64,000 nt of DNA from contig NC_077222.1 in the NCBI RefSeq assembly GCF_024763615.1, forward strand, positions 87,792,001 through 87,856,000. Direction: 5' to 3'. Position 1 is the first letter of the stretch, and each line of letters opens with the position of its first letter. Source of the stretch: Phlebotomus papatasi. Its lineage: Eukaryota; Arthropoda; Insecta; Diptera; Psychodidae. This document shows positions 12,001 through 22,656 of the stretch, in pieces. Made by a program: the position numbers and the translations under genes. Below the pieces are notes generated by a model. That model saw only the letters and a list, made by a program, of their open reading frames with translations. It ran no database searches and was not told where the DNA came from.

Positions 12001-13607
12001 AAGCGACGATGTATAGGATAAACAGTGTTACAGCACTTTAAATTTATCGATACCTTATAAATTGCAAAAAGTAGTGGAGTCTGGGGCAAAAAGTCACAAA
12101 TCGAAAATTTTAAAATTCAATATCTTCCAATATAAATAAGATAGCGGCTTAAATTTTTTTCCATAGATAGCCCCCATAGGTCTCCTTCAATGTCGTAAGT
12201 TTGATAGAATTTGAACAAGGAATTTAGAAAATAAAAAATATCGAAATTTTTAGCCCTATTTTTGAAATATTTTCCATGCAGAAGATAGCAATTATTAGCT
12301 ACTTATTTTAAATTTGATGCATTATTGGTGAATATTTCCCAAATTATCTGGATATTCTTTGAATACGAATCCTCTATCTATTTTAGAATCGAATTTATCT
12401 ATTTTAGATTTATATTTTAGGAGCGACCACTTGGGGTAAAAAGTAACAAAAGCTATGGAGCAAAAAGTAACAAAAACCGAAACAATTTCTGATGTTCCAC
12501 GGTGAAAAAACCTCAATGCTATGCGTCGCCGCTTGTTGTTTGCATTGGCCAAACGATTTGCACTCTTTTGTGTGTTTTTTTGTAAAATAGCTTAAAATAC
12601 GCTTTTTTCACTCAGATAGAGAAAACGGTGTTTTACAAAGGTGTAGAAGAATAAATTTCCTATGAAAATATGTAATCTCGGTATTTTACTTAAATTTACT
12701 GAATCCCGTAATAAAGCGAATCAAACTGTGGTAGTATCTTATGCCTGATACTATTTGCCCCAGCATTTTTGAGAATGATCACAAAATTACCTTTTAGAAA
12801 ACAGATCGTTAAATATATTTCCTTCCAAAATAGAAGAAAGTGACTTTCACAGAGTACAACAGCGGTAAATTTCCTATAAAAGTGTGCTAAGTAGAAATTT
12901 TGTAGGTGCTCGGGTAGCTTGTAAAAAAATAAAATATCCGTTTTGTGACTTTTTGCCCCAGTCTCCCCTATTTTATAATGAGTTAATAAGTAAGAGAAGT
13001 CTATCGATTTGTAGTTCAGCTTGAAATACGGTTTGCTTTCTTTACGTAGAGAGAATAAGAAGAATTTGAAGTATTTAAAATATCCGTGTTCTCCCAACTA
13101 CTCTTACCTTAAATGATAAGGCTCCTGAAATGTATTCAGATAAATGTGTTTAATAATTTACTCCGGAATTATGTGGTTGATATAATCCGTAAATCTGTTC
13201 AAAGTTCTCCCTGAATCTCCAGGAAAAAGTTATATTCAACCCCTGCCTTATTCAAGCTACAGACCTATACTCCTTTTGAAGGTTTAACTGAACATTCCAA
13301 CATGAAAATAATCCGGTTTCGCATTTGGTCCCTTCTTTTCTTTTAAATCTCATCATATTTCCAAAAGAATGAATTCCGACGGAAAAGTGATTTTGGCAAA
13401 AACATCCCTACCCCCTAAACCCCTATAAGCCAAATGGAATCTACTAGTTTCTCCATGTTTTCAGGAGAACATCCAGCTGCAATGCATCACGGCGTGTCGA
13501 TGAAGCTCCGTGGTCCAGATGCTGCCACACTCCTCCTCGTGGCTGTCTTCTTCACGAGCATCCGGTGGAAATGGGACTGTTGGCGACACTCTCACCTCCA
13601 TATATAG
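8930..13607 (+). CDS. dpr-family Ig cell-surface protein, 3' end of gene (three exons)
   Basis: Exons 8930-9057, 9133-9301 and 13465-13607 join in frame into a C-terminal segment of about 145 codons. It starts EPITEIIGGHDLFINKD and holds a complete Ig domain: Cys in INLTCVV, Trp in MIWSHNREV, the dpr/DIP hallmark INFDSPRGGISLVTEKG, then DSGLYTCAPSNANPSSVRV. It ends with GEHPAAMHHG and a hydrophobic tail ATLLLVAVFF followed by basic and aromatic residues. Dpr proteins are neuronal two-Ig-domain surface molecules that bind DIP partners in synaptic matching. Spliced codons agree: the first visible exon begins with two bases of a codon, intron 1 is phase 0, intron 2 phase 1. The signal peptide and first Ig domain must lie upstream of the window. 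The exact paralogue is not resolved; wording is closest to the dpr8/dpr21-like members as I recall them. Confidence 0.88.
9133..9301 (+). CDS. dpr exon: rest of Ig domain 2
   Basis: The acceptor is AAATGTCCAG ending at 9132 and the donor is G|GTAAGA at 9302. It encodes VINFDSPRGGISLVTEKG, the TTSRLLVQKA strand and the DSGLYTC motif with the second Ig cysteine, then the HILN strand, leaving one base (G) of the next codon. The match to dpr Ig2 is continuous with no frameshift. Confidence 0.9.
10044..10436. mobile_element. CTCTCGGCTTAAGTCGTAAGTG-type MITE interrupted by a second MITE
   Basis: The left arm (ACACTTAATGACTTAAATCG, AGAGATG) and right arm (CATCTCTCGGCTTAAGTCG, TAAGTGGATC) are inverted repeats of the family also seen at 15566-15696, 20062-20275 and 52352-52482. 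The middle is occupied by an unrelated TA element at 10131-10373. Outer borders are approximate. Confidence 0.7.
10131..10373. mobile_element. MITE (GGTTAAAGTGGTACAAGTTGG termini), nested
   Basis: TA at 10129-10130 and 10374-10375 flank a 243-bp element. The left end GGTTAAAGTGGTACAAGTTG is matched inverted by GGGTAAAGTGATATAAGTTG at the right. The inner arms (GGCTTTTTTCTTGAT / ATCAAGAAAAAAGCC) also pair. It lies inside the older MITE at 10044-10436. Confidence 0.85.
11230..11369. mobile_element. TTAA-flanked MITE (CCCTTTAAGGACGA termini), piggyBac-like
   Basis: TTAA at 11226-11229 and 11370-11373 flank CCCTTTAAGGACGAGAAGG ... CACCGGTGACCCAATCGTCC TTAAAAGG. Near-identical copies occur at 17460-17598 and 23686-23828. 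TTAA duplications are the mark of piggyBac-type insertion. It is 140 bp and non-coding. Confidence 0.8.
12074..12968. mobile_element. 0.9-kb TIR element (GGGGCAAAAAGTCACAAA termini)
   Basis: TA at 12072-12073 and 12969-12970 flank GTGGAGTCTGGGGCAAAAAG and, inverted at the right, GGGGAGACTGGGGCAAAAAG. Inner GGGGTAAAAAGTAACAAAAG and GAGCAAAAAGTAACAAAAAC copies repeat the terminal sequence. Minus-strand ORFs at 12322-12552 and 12696-13097 overlap it but show no transposase motif, so it is probably a non-autonomous element, possibly derived from a longer parent. Confidence 0.75.
13465..13607 (+). CDS. dpr terminal exon: GEHP linker and hydrophobic C-terminus
   Basis: The acceptor TCTCCATGTTTTCAG ends at 13464. 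GA completes the split codon to give G-EHPAAMHHG, the motif that follows Ig2 in dpr proteins. The peptide then runs SMKLRGPDAATLLLVAVFF and a short Trp/His/Arg-rich end, stopping at TAG 13605-13607. The ~11-residue hydrophobic run is short for a classical transmembrane helix and could be a GPI-anchor signal or a weak membrane anchor. I chose this exon by phase and GEHP conservation. Confidence 0.82.
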
Positions 13608-15565
13608 CTACCGTCTCTCAGCAGGGCGAAATGCTAATGGAGCCGCCGGAAGGTGGTATGGCACTGAATTAGCATTAATGATAGACCGTCTGACACGCTT
13701 CTAAATTATTCAGTTCGACTGGAGATGGACTCGAGTCTGGGAATCAGGACAAAGAAAAATCCCCGACTTTCACTTAGGAATTTTTCGAATTTAAGCAAAT
13801 ATTTGTCCGATGTATATTATATATACAGAGGCATTTAATGCCGAAAGCATCGCCAACGATCTTGATCTGATGAATCAGGCGATTTTTGTTCCCATCGGCA
13901 AACTCTCATCCCCTTCCCTGGCCATACAATACTGCTAAAGTTTTCCCAGTAGGAGAAAATTGCAGAGGTTTGAGGGAGGATTTTTTTTCTGCTAGCCATC
14001 TCACTTTTCATTCAGTTCCAAAAGTAAAAAAAAAAAGAAGCATAATCCTATTACGAAGTGGAAACCCAGTTTGGAGTACACCCAAATGCATACACAATAC
14101 CGGGGGAGAGTGTGGTAAATTAGAGCTGAGCAAGGTTCAGGGGAGAAAATTTACATAATTTATTTTTAGACCATTCTATAGACTCTGCCTGGATGTTACA
14201 TGGATTTACAAGTTGTGTAAACACAATATAACTAACCGTGGTAGCTTCACACAAAAGACAACCCAGGAAAATCCTTTTGAAGTGATCCCCCTTCCAATCT
14301 TAGCAATTTTACCGCCCATTTTGGTAGGGTGCAAAATCCCAGGGTGCAAAAAAAAAGAAGTGGACAAAAGTAGATGAGAAAAATCAAATAAACAAGACAC
14401 ATGTGGTGTCAAATGTAGAGTTTGATAAAACACGAGGATTCAAAACTTTTCCCGATAGCAATGCGCTTCAAGTTCTGGGGAAACTTCGAAGCAAAAGCTC
14501 AAAACTCACAAAGTCCCTCTTGACCAAATCTTACACCTATCCGCATCCAAAAGTCTCTCGTCACATCGAATTTATCATCTTGCACAAGAGCTCAATTCCA
14601 CTTTCTAGGTCGTTCTTGGTTCTGAAAGAACAAGTAGAGACGACAATACGTGAAGACTAATTGTCCCCCAGGGGATTTCGCAGCCAGGTGTGGTTAAATC
14701 TGGAAAAGCGCACAGATTTAGTCACTAAAGGGAATTAAAGATTAGATTATTATGCTTTAACCTGAAAGTAAACCTTATTTCACAGCATTATGAATTTTTG
14801 AATAAAACCTCTGAATTTAGAGATAAATCCCTAAGCTGTACATCTTCAAATTGTCCTTTGTAGGTTTATCGTTATTCTCTTATAAAAATAAATTTTCAAT
14901 TTTGATCTAAAATGTTAAATTTCTTTGGAAAAGTTTGGAAAGTTTGGATTAAAGTTCACAATCTGAAAATTAAAGCTTGAACTTTTTCTTTTTTTTTTAA
15001 AACATTTAAGGTTTTTTTTTGCTTTCTTAATCTCAGATTAGGAACGATAAAATTGACTTTCTGCTCTATCTGATATTCTATCCATTGTTTAGACGCACTA
15101 CTATTGTAAGGTCCTAAATTCGAAAGAAATCGTTTTTACCTGTCATCATTATCGAATTCATCCGGAAAAGAAAAAAAGACAACTCACAGGCAAAATAATA
15201 TGCTTCTATTAATTATGTTAATTAATTAATTATTTAAGATCATTCGTTTTATTATTCGTTTAGGAATGCTTCTTACGTATTCCTCCGTCCAGACTGATTT
15301 TTCTAAGCTAGTTTTAAATTAAGTTTCTGCAAGAGGAAACAAATTTCAGTCTATGTAAAATTCACTGCCCAATATTCAAAACTGAACGAAATTTGATTTG
15401 ATTTTCCGATACTGGCTTAAGAAGAGTGAGACGTAAAGGAGGGTTTCATTTTAGACCCAAATCAGATTGCCTGAGTAGAGCTATTCCACTAGAAACGTTT
15501 CTTAAATATTGTTTATTTTTGTTTACTTACTTACCTTACTTAACCAGGGCTATAGCCAAGTGTTA
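13608..15565. other. 3' flank of dpr; no further gene
   Basis: It should contain the dpr 3' UTR. AATAAA occurs at 14387-14392 and further such hexamers follow, but which is used cannot be told. ORFs of 75-90 codons at 13886-14660 are unsupported. From about 15520 the minus strand has a run of TAAG-type repeats that could be the tail of an eroded non-LTR element. Confidence 0.45.
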
Positions 15566-15696
15566 GGGCCTCGACAGACCTGAGAATTAGCCGAGAGACG
15601 GCTTAGCGTAATTATATTCGAAATAATGGTTAAACTTCATTTCCATCATTTTCCACTAAGTCGTCTCTCGGCTTAAGTTGTAAGTGTGTCTAGGGC
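15566..15696. mobile_element. 131-bp MITE (GGGCCTCGACAGAC / GTGTCTAGGGC termini)
   Basis: Left arm GACAGACCTGAGAATTAGCC, GAGAGACGGCTTAG pairs with right arm CTAAGTCGTCTCTCGGCTTA AG, then TGTGTCTAGGGC. The copy at 52352-52482 has the same length (131 bp) and nearly the same sequence. Non-coding. Confidence 0.85.
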
Positions 15697-15974
15697 ATTA
15701 CTCTAGCCCTGATTTAGAACCTGTGGCTACTCGATCCTGTTACGCACCACTGCACTGTTCTTCTCAATTCTTACCCATAATGAGTAGGTGGCTTAGTCGA
15801 CAACATCAGTTTATCGAAGATTAGGTCTGCCTTGTCCCTTCGAAACTTTAAAGTATCAATTCAATTCAATTTCTTCGAGTAATGCTTTACTGCGTCTACC
15901 GCCGACTTATCATGACCGATCTCATCAGGTAAACGGCACAAATCCTGAATCATAAATCGTATATTCCATGGGGT

Positions 15975-16325
15975 CCCGGTCAAAATCCCAAAAGTCAAAA
16001 TCCCGAAAGCCAAAATCCCGAAAGCAAAAATCCCGAACGCCAAAATCCCGGAAGCCAAAAACCCGAACGGGCCAAAATCCCGAATTCTTAAAAGTGTCAT
16101 AACTACTCCCAGGGTTGCACCCGCGCTTTCTGGAGGCAAAGGGAATTCTTCTGTGTCTTGGGAAATTATTCTAAACATTTTCCTTCATATAATTTTATCC
16201 CTGATTTTAAACATTCAGGGTTTTGGCTTTCGGGATTTTGGCTTTCGAGATTTTGGCGTTCGGGATTTTGGCTTTCGGGATTCTGGCTTTCAGGATTTTG
16301 GCTTTCAGGATTTTGGCTGCCACCA
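15975..16325. mobile_element. Foldback-like element with minisatellite inverted arms
   Basis: The left arm (about 15978-16085) is a tandem array of the ~15-bp unit AAAATCCCGAAAGCC. The right arm (about 16216-16320) is an array of its complement, GGCTTTCGGGATTTT. A ~130-bp unique core lies between (AAAAGTGTCATAACTACTCC ... AAACATTTTCCTTCATATAA). Two arms of tandem repeats in inverted orientation is the layout of Foldback/Galileo-type elements. The core recurs inverted at 60500-60625. The arm repeats produce the Gly/Phe-rich ORFs seen here; they are not genes. Confidence 0.8.
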
Positions 16326-17459
16326 ATTCATTGGGATTCATTAGAGGGTGGGGGCAGAGAATTTACTATGAAGACCTCTAAGTGGAGATTTTGCTTTTTA
16401 GATTTGGGAAGAACTAGAAAGGCCTAGACGGGCAGACGACAATGGCAGAGGTGTCATAATGCTCAGGGCACTCACAATCCGCTCCGTGATCCACAGCCAG
16501 AGGCCCAGTCAAGAGGGTATCTCACGGAGTAAACTTAGGATGAGAACGATGGGCAGTGTCATACAACCCCACTCGGTATCCCTCTAAAGACTTTCCAGGC
16601 TGTATTGTCATCCATTAACGAGTTGGTCAACCAGTCATAACCTATTGATGCATATTTTCTTCACGTCAGTTACCTCTTAGTAGCACTTATACACCTTGTG
16701 GTTAAATAGGCTCCGCAATTACTTCACTTCACACACGGGTCCAAATGTCCATTAAAAAATTACATTCTCAGTCATAGCCAAGAGTTCGTAAATCTGTTCG
16801 CCTAAGACCCACGTTACAGACGAATACTCGAGAATTAGCAGGATAATGGATACAGTGAAAGTGCTTAAGGTTCTGGGCAGTTCAGGTTCTGGAAAATCTG
16901 TTTCTAGTATTGATTTTATTCATGATTCGTCCCAATTGAAGAATAGCTAATGCCTTAGCACATCGAATCGACTTATAGGAACCAATCTTTTCTTTATCAG
17001 TATCAGAAATTTTTCCTTAAAACAATCCCAAGAAGAACCTACTCATCATTCGCATTAACTAGATCATCATTAGCTTCCCATAACGGTTCCGAATCCTAAT
17101 GATTTCTTAGGTTCCTGCATTGGTCTTCCATACACAGAAACTTTAAGATCAAGCTTATCATCTATGGAAACCTTATCTCTAAAGTGTACCTAAGAGGTTG
17201 GAATTTTTTTCCAAATGTCCCACGAATCGGATTGGATGAATATGAAGCTTGCAAGATCGTAGTCCATTTCTCCATACGTTTAGCTCCTACTTCGTCAAGT
17301 GTAGTAAGCTTCGTCAGGATATGCATTGATAACTCGCTATCACCTTATAATAAATAACTCAAAGTTGTAATTGCCCATCGTTTACACTATTTGCTCAATT
17401 TTCCTACAGCCTAAAGACCTGAAGCGAACTGACGAGATATCCAGCCTCGTTTTTTTTAA
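16326..17459. other. No gene seen
   Basis: A moderately GC-richer patch at 16330-16640 has no ORF or repeat I can assign. The remainder is anonymous and AT-rich. Confidence 0.45.
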
Positions 17460-17598
17460 CCTTTAAGGACGAGAAGGTCAAAAATTGAGGGTCATGAAAA
17501 ACCACTTTTCTGACTTTTTAGAGCAAAGGAACTTTTTAGTAGGCCGTAGAAAAAATTTCATTTTTTGGGTCACCGGTGACCCAATCGTCCTTAAATGA
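17460..17598. mobile_element. TTAA-flanked MITE, second copy
   Basis: TTAA at 17456-17459 and 17599-17602 flank CCTTTAAGGACGAGAAGG ... GGGTCACCGGTGACCCAATC GTCCTTAAATGA. It closely matches the copy at 11230-11369, including the GACTTTTTAGAGCAAAG block. Confidence 0.82.
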
Positions 17599-17602
17599 TT
17601 AA

Positions 17603-20061
17603 TAGCACAACAGAACACATAAGATTATTATCTCTGCTTATCGTAAAAGTGGGTGACTTTGCACCCTGATTTCCTTCTATATTAGAACTTAAAGATGGCC
17701 TAGCGACCATAGGCACATAAAAAAGGTCTAAAGGTCATTTTTAAGTGCTAGAATTAAAGAAATGCTTTCGAAAAACTGCGATATAGTTATTCCTTAAGTG
17801 CAAAATCATCGGCATCTACGGTACTGATAGTACCCATCTTATTCTAAAGGGAAGCTTATTCGTTACGGTCTTTACGCAAGCGTAGGAAATTTGCGTCAAT
17901 ATGGGTATAAATTCCTTTGATGTGTAGAGGAGGTAGAGGTCATTACTCAAACACTTTGATTTATATTTTGGTTCTCAAAGTACGTTATATCACTGCCTTA
18001 GTCTCAAGAAAATAGAAAATCAAATTTAAAATATTTTGTATCTTGGTGAAACCAGCAATATTGTATTTCTAGCAAGATAAATTTGATTTCGCTAAGTATC
18101 AAACTGAGAATTTGACAGCAATTGTTAGTGTTTTTTCAATGTTGGTTTTTGAATAGTATGAGTATCAGCTAAACTTTTATTTTACCAAAACCAAATCAAA
18201 ATTAGAGTAAACATTTTTAAGCTTCATCCTATCAAATGGATTTATGATAATTTAACTGCCCTGAGAATCCCATCTTTTCTAATCTATTTAACTCTTCTTG
18301 AGATGTTCTTGTTATGCATGGTCCTCCCTCCCATCCTGAAAGAAGTGGGTTGATTTTTTTCTTTGCGCCAAATGAAGCAACCTCTCGCGACTTGGGCAAA
18401 AATGGAATTATCTTGGAAAATTCTGGGGTGGCAGAAAAAAAATCGCTCAGCCAGCAAAAGGAATTTCTCCCACATTCAGCAAACACTTCCAGAAACCTCC
18501 CACCAATTTTCACCTCCCGGAAAAGCTGTAGAGGGTGAGAGTTTGTCGGCAGAGGAAGCGACATTAAATGAAATTTTATTTGTCATTTGGAGAAAGTCAA
18601 AATGATAATTGAAGATATGGGGAGTGTCTGGGAAGGGTATTGGGGAGGTGAGTGTCGCGAAAATGGCACAACAGAGACATTTTTGTGTGATAATTCCATT
18701 TTGAAAATCGACTTTTTGGCGGGAATACAGCCTTCCACAACGTCGCACAGGAACAATTCCCAATGGAGCTTGTTGCAAAAAGCCACCCTCTGCCAACCAA
18801 ACATTGACTAACACACAACAATTGTACATAGAAGGATGAATTGTGACTAACAGAGAGTTGTTTAATGCTGTCCGATAGACAGAAGAATAAAATTTAAACG
18901 AGATATTGATATAGAGTGAATCATGTAAAAAAACTAATTTAAATATAGATTTATGTATTTCAAAAAAAAACCTATTGTATAGATTAATATTCAATTGTTT
19001 CTATAAATGAGAACAAATTGTCATTTTCCATTATTATAAAAAAAAGAAAAAAAAATAAATTAAGTGAAAATGGTAACTTTGGAAAGAATGAGATAATGTT
19101 GAATTTTAAAATAACGAGTCATTTGAAAGATATTTTAGCATTTTGTTACACAAATTCTGCCAGATCCGGCTATAGGGATAGGATGAATTGAGAATAAAGT
19201 AAGGAAGAATAAAGAAAAAAGAAATAAGGAAATTGACTGGCATTGGAATAGTTGTTACCTGATTTGTGAATGATCCATGATGGACATGAGAGGATTACAA
19301 TAAGAGAATCAAAGAAAAAAAAAACCAGAATTATATCCTAAGTTGATGTGAGGGAATAAAATACGAAACAGATTATTTTCGATGAATAAAGACTCTTTCA
19401 AGAGATGATATTGAAACAAATCAATATTTGTGTATTTCTCCTGCCTTTTGTGTACCCTCTTTCAGATTCACCAACTGAGGGAATTTATGTGGCCCTCGAG
19501 GATAAGAAGTTGGCATGTGAGATCTCTCATGTAGAAAATCACACTTGGGGAAAAGTAGATGGGAAAAGTCTTTTCCTCTTCCAACAATGTTTATAAATCA
19601 CATAGAGTGACCCCCTCAGTAAATCCCATCGCAATCGATCTCTCCCACGCTCCCGCTGCTTTCCATCGTTGCAGACATTAAAATTAATAAATTGATGATT
19701 TACAGCAATTAAACTTCCATTTCAGGGAACTTGTGCAACCACTGGAGTTGCCATCACAACTCGGAGGTAAACAAGGGTGGTGAAAGCGTGACAAAATTGT
19801 AAGATTTACGACGATTGAATCTAAGATGTGAGCCGAATAGAAAATTAAACTTTCAAAAAAGATTATAAATAAAATTATTCAGTCAGGTAAATAATATTGA
19901 AAGCTGTAAGAGATCTTAATTTTTAAATCGGATTTGTAAAACAATCGATACAAAGGAAGATAAGGGAAGTCTTTCAGGTTTCGCACACACTTCGCCTTCT
20001 AACACTTCATATTTTTATGGATGAGACTTTGTGATCTTTACACAGGGAGAAAAAGACTAGG
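17603..20061. other. No gene supported
   Basis: Several overlapping ORFs of 60-172 codons around 18230-18995 occupy the same bases on both strands and show no domain, conserved motif or splice pattern. A polypyrimidine-preceded AG at about 19464 opens a short ORF without any recognisable motif. Left unannotated. Confidence 0.4.
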
Positions 20062-20275
20062 TTTGGATCAGCTACAGCCAAGAGACGGCTTAAGTTATAA
20101 TCAAAATAATGATTAGGCTGAATTCCCATCAGTTTCTCACTAACTAAGTCCTTTCTTGGTTTAAGCTGAAAGACCTATTAGTCAAAAACTGATGGAAATG
20201 TAATATGAATATTATTTTGATTATAATTACGTTAAGCCGTCTCTCCGCTTAAGTCGTAAGTGTATCTGGAGCATT
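20062..20275. mobile_element. MITE related to the 131-bp CTCTCGGCTTAAG family, longer form
   Basis: Left GCCAAGAGACGGCTTAAGTT and right ACGTTAAGCCGTCTCTCCGC, TTAAGTCGTAAGTG are inverted. The inner arms (AATCAAAATAATGATTAGGC, CCCATCAGTTT / AAACTGATGG) also pair, making a 214-bp palindrome. Borders are approximate. Confidence 0.7.
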
Positions 20276-21420
20276 AGGATTGAACTCGTAAGTAAGAGTG
20301 AAACGCCACCTACTTGTCTTCTTTAGAAACATCTTCTCAGGAGTGACATTTGGCCCCGTTGTGCAACGGCACCCTTTCAAGTTGAGTCAATGATGATCTG
20401 TTTCTTCGTCTGTGAGAGGTAAACCCAGGGGTACTGCGCCACGACTTTGCTGCCGATGATGCAGAGTCAAACGGGACCAAAGAAGAGGAACTTAGGGCTT
20501 AGACTAGACGTCTTAGACGTGTGAGTGTCATACTCTCTCTTAGGATCCCCGAGGGTAGGGCTTGATATTCAACAGCGATAGATTCCCTTTTGGTACTACT
20601 AGGTACTACTAGGATTTCCTTGCTCCTGAAGATCTGACAATCTCTAACTTAGCAGGAGAAGGTTTACTCAGGACACTGTCAAGACGCTAAACGCTCCAGA
20701 AGTAGAATAACGACATCTGCCGAGCGATCCCCTGGTCGGATTTGAGGACAGACTTACTTAAGTTGTTCGATAATGAGCTGGCGCTAGACACCTCCGGTGA
20801 TCGCCAGTGGAAAATTTGTTTCACCTCAAGAAAAACAAAAATCCGGACCGAAAGTACTTGACAAGACAAAAAGTTTGTTACTCTTCTTGAGATGAAACAA
20901 AATTTCACTGGCGATCACCAGAAGTGTCCTCATACAAGATTCACTTACGATTCCCCAGGACGTTAGAAGGAGATCAACAAAGTAGTAAGAGAAGCATAGA
21001 CGTATCAAGAAACGATGTTACTCTCGGTCAGACAGGGGAGGCGATAGCCTCGTCTCTCGTCCTGCATTATAAGGGAAACGGGTAATCGCCTTAAACACTT
21101 CCTGTGGAATGGATGCTAATTCTACCAGCTAGATAAGGAGCAACAGCCGCGACATTTGCCAAGGTAGAAGGAAGCCCCAGCCCAGGAAACTTCCAATCAG
21201 GTAGAGGAGGCAATACTCTATCTGGGACGAAACTGCTAGTTTCGTCGCCCAAGGTAATGAATAAAGACCTTGCTGACCCTTCCTAGAAGATTGCGCTGCA
21301 CTCTTGGTTCCATTTCCATTTAGAAGTTGTCGATGACTACAGCTGTGTCCTCAATGCCCAAGACTAGGCAAGGGTGCAACGACCTCGACACATCCTTAAT
21401 CCCAGTGCTCTTCACTGAAA
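20276..21420. other. GC-richer anonymous block
   Basis: The composition is clearly less AT-rich than the neighbours, yet no ORF above about 75 codons and no recognisable protein motif is present. It may be a thoroughly eroded transposon. An inverted repeat inside it is listed separately. Confidence 0.4.
20790..20927. repeat. Inverted repeat, ~43-bp arms
   Basis: ACCTCCGGTGATCGCCAGTG, GAAAATTTGTTTCACCTC is matched inverted by GAGATGAAACAAAATTTCAC, TGGCGATCACCAGAAGTG, with a ~50-bp loop. It would form a strong hairpin. Minus-strand ORFs crossing it are repeat-derived. Confidence 0.65.
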
Positions 21421-21546
21421 AAAAAGCACTTTTGTAAAATAAAAAAGCGGGTTTTTAACGCGATAAAGACATGTTTTATAAAACTTCCAAAAACAGTTTA
21501 CTAAAACGCTTTCTTTCTTATGCAAACGATTTAATCAAATATATTA

Positions 21547-21879
21547 CAGTAGAGTCTCTCAAATCTGAATCTCTCAAATTCGAACGACGTTTGGATTCAA
21601 GATGTCAATTGTGGGGTTATGTTAAAAAAAAATCTGATTCTGGATGAATGAAAATCATATTTATGTGCTTCTTCCTGAATGTTTACATACATTGTGATCG
21701 TATAAAATGAAAAGGAAGTATGTTACCACTGAAAGACTTGTGAGAAAGTACGGGAATTTGACGCAAAGTACAATTAAATCTTACAAAAATATCGTTAGTT
21801 TTGAAAAAATCGTTCGAATTTGGGAGGTGAGAAATGTCAAAAATACCCCCCGAGCGTTCGAATTTAAGAGACTCTACTG
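21547..21879. mobile_element. pogo/Tigger-like short element with transposase remnant
   Basis: TA at 21545-21546 and 21880-21881 flank perfect termini CAGTAGAGTC / GACTCTACTG. Subterminal TCTCAAATTCGAACGA and TCGAATTTAAGAGA pair. Inside, 21707-21820 (plus) reads KRKYVTTERLVRKYGNLTQS then TIKSYKN, like the N-terminal helix-turn-helix that pogo-type transposases use to bind their ends. The catalytic domain is absent. It is 333 bp, a deletion derivative. Confidence 0.7.
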
Positions 21880-22440
21880 TAGTTTCTTCTAACGCAATGA
21901 TTTATGCCATTTTTAGTGTCCTATGGAAAATTTACGGTGCAAATAGACTGATCAACGGTGACATAAATCGTGTGCGAAAGGGGAAACCAAACTCTACCTT
22001 CGCACAAATCACCATTAAATTGCCATTGTCCTCTTGTGGAAAGTCTCAGGACTTCCTGGAATTTTGCTAGGTGGGTTTGTAAACCTAGTATGAGAATTTG
22101 TAATCATATCATAGTTGGAGAATCGATACGGTTTGTATAGTAGTTAGAAAAAAAATCACTTAACATGAACATCCTTTTTTTGTGCGAAGTCTGAAAGCTT
22201 TCCCATATAAGTAATTTGCAAAACAATAATTAAGAATTACAAAAGCTGAGAATTACAAAAACAAATATGTGTGTCTATGTGAGTTTTTGAAAAATTTTAA
22301 GAACCTAAAATTGAGAATATCAGCTAATTGAGAACACTTTCCATCGCCACTTGCGGGAGACAGCAGTGTCCTTTCTTGACAGTAAATGCTGATAGTAATC
22401 ATATCAATTCGCGATGTTTTCCTTCATTTCATTTCGCGTT

Positions 22441-22656
22441 GGGGAGTGTAGGCATGGTTCGCACAGAGTGAACCTTCAAACAACGCAAATTTTCTCTTTG
22501 ATTGCAAAGAGTTAGTTCGTCATTTCTTAGGCATAAAATAGATAATTATTAAGCTCAAGAGACGAGATGAGAAATGGTAAGTTAGCTCTTTGCAAACAAA
22601 GAGAAAATTCGCATCGTTTGAAGGTTCACTCCGCGCGAACCATGCCTACATTCCCC
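22441..22656. mobile_element. MITE with ~60-bp terminal inverted repeats
   Basis: GGGGAGTGTAGGCATGGTTC at the left is mirrored by GGGGAATGTAGGCATGGTTC (inverted) at the right. The pairing continues through AGTGAACCTTCAAAC and AATTTTCTCTTTG for about 60 bp. Flanks are TT (left) and TA (right), a decayed TA duplication. It is 216 bp and non-coding. Confidence 0.85.

Larger units (their letters stand above)
9302..13464 (+). other. 4.16-kb dpr intron loaded with MITEs
   Basis: This intron separates the Ig2 exon from the terminal exon. It contains a nested MITE pair (10044-10436), a TTAA element (11230-11369) and a ~0.9-kb TIR element (12074-12968). An unassigned GC-richer stretch lies at 10845-10985. 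No coding exon with supporting motifs is seen within it. Confidence 0.75.

Noticed and set aside
12696..13097. 133-codon minus ORF overlapping a TIR element end
   Set aside because: It crosses the right border of the 12074-12968 element into intron sequence and has no transposase motif.
16153..16427. Gly/Phe/Trp-rich repetitive ORFs
   Set aside because: Translation of the foldback arm minisatellite in different frames; not a structural protein.
18476..18994. 172-codon minus-strand ORF
   Set aside because: It is overlapped by several similar ORFs on both strands, with no domain, no splice context and low-complexity AT-driven residues.
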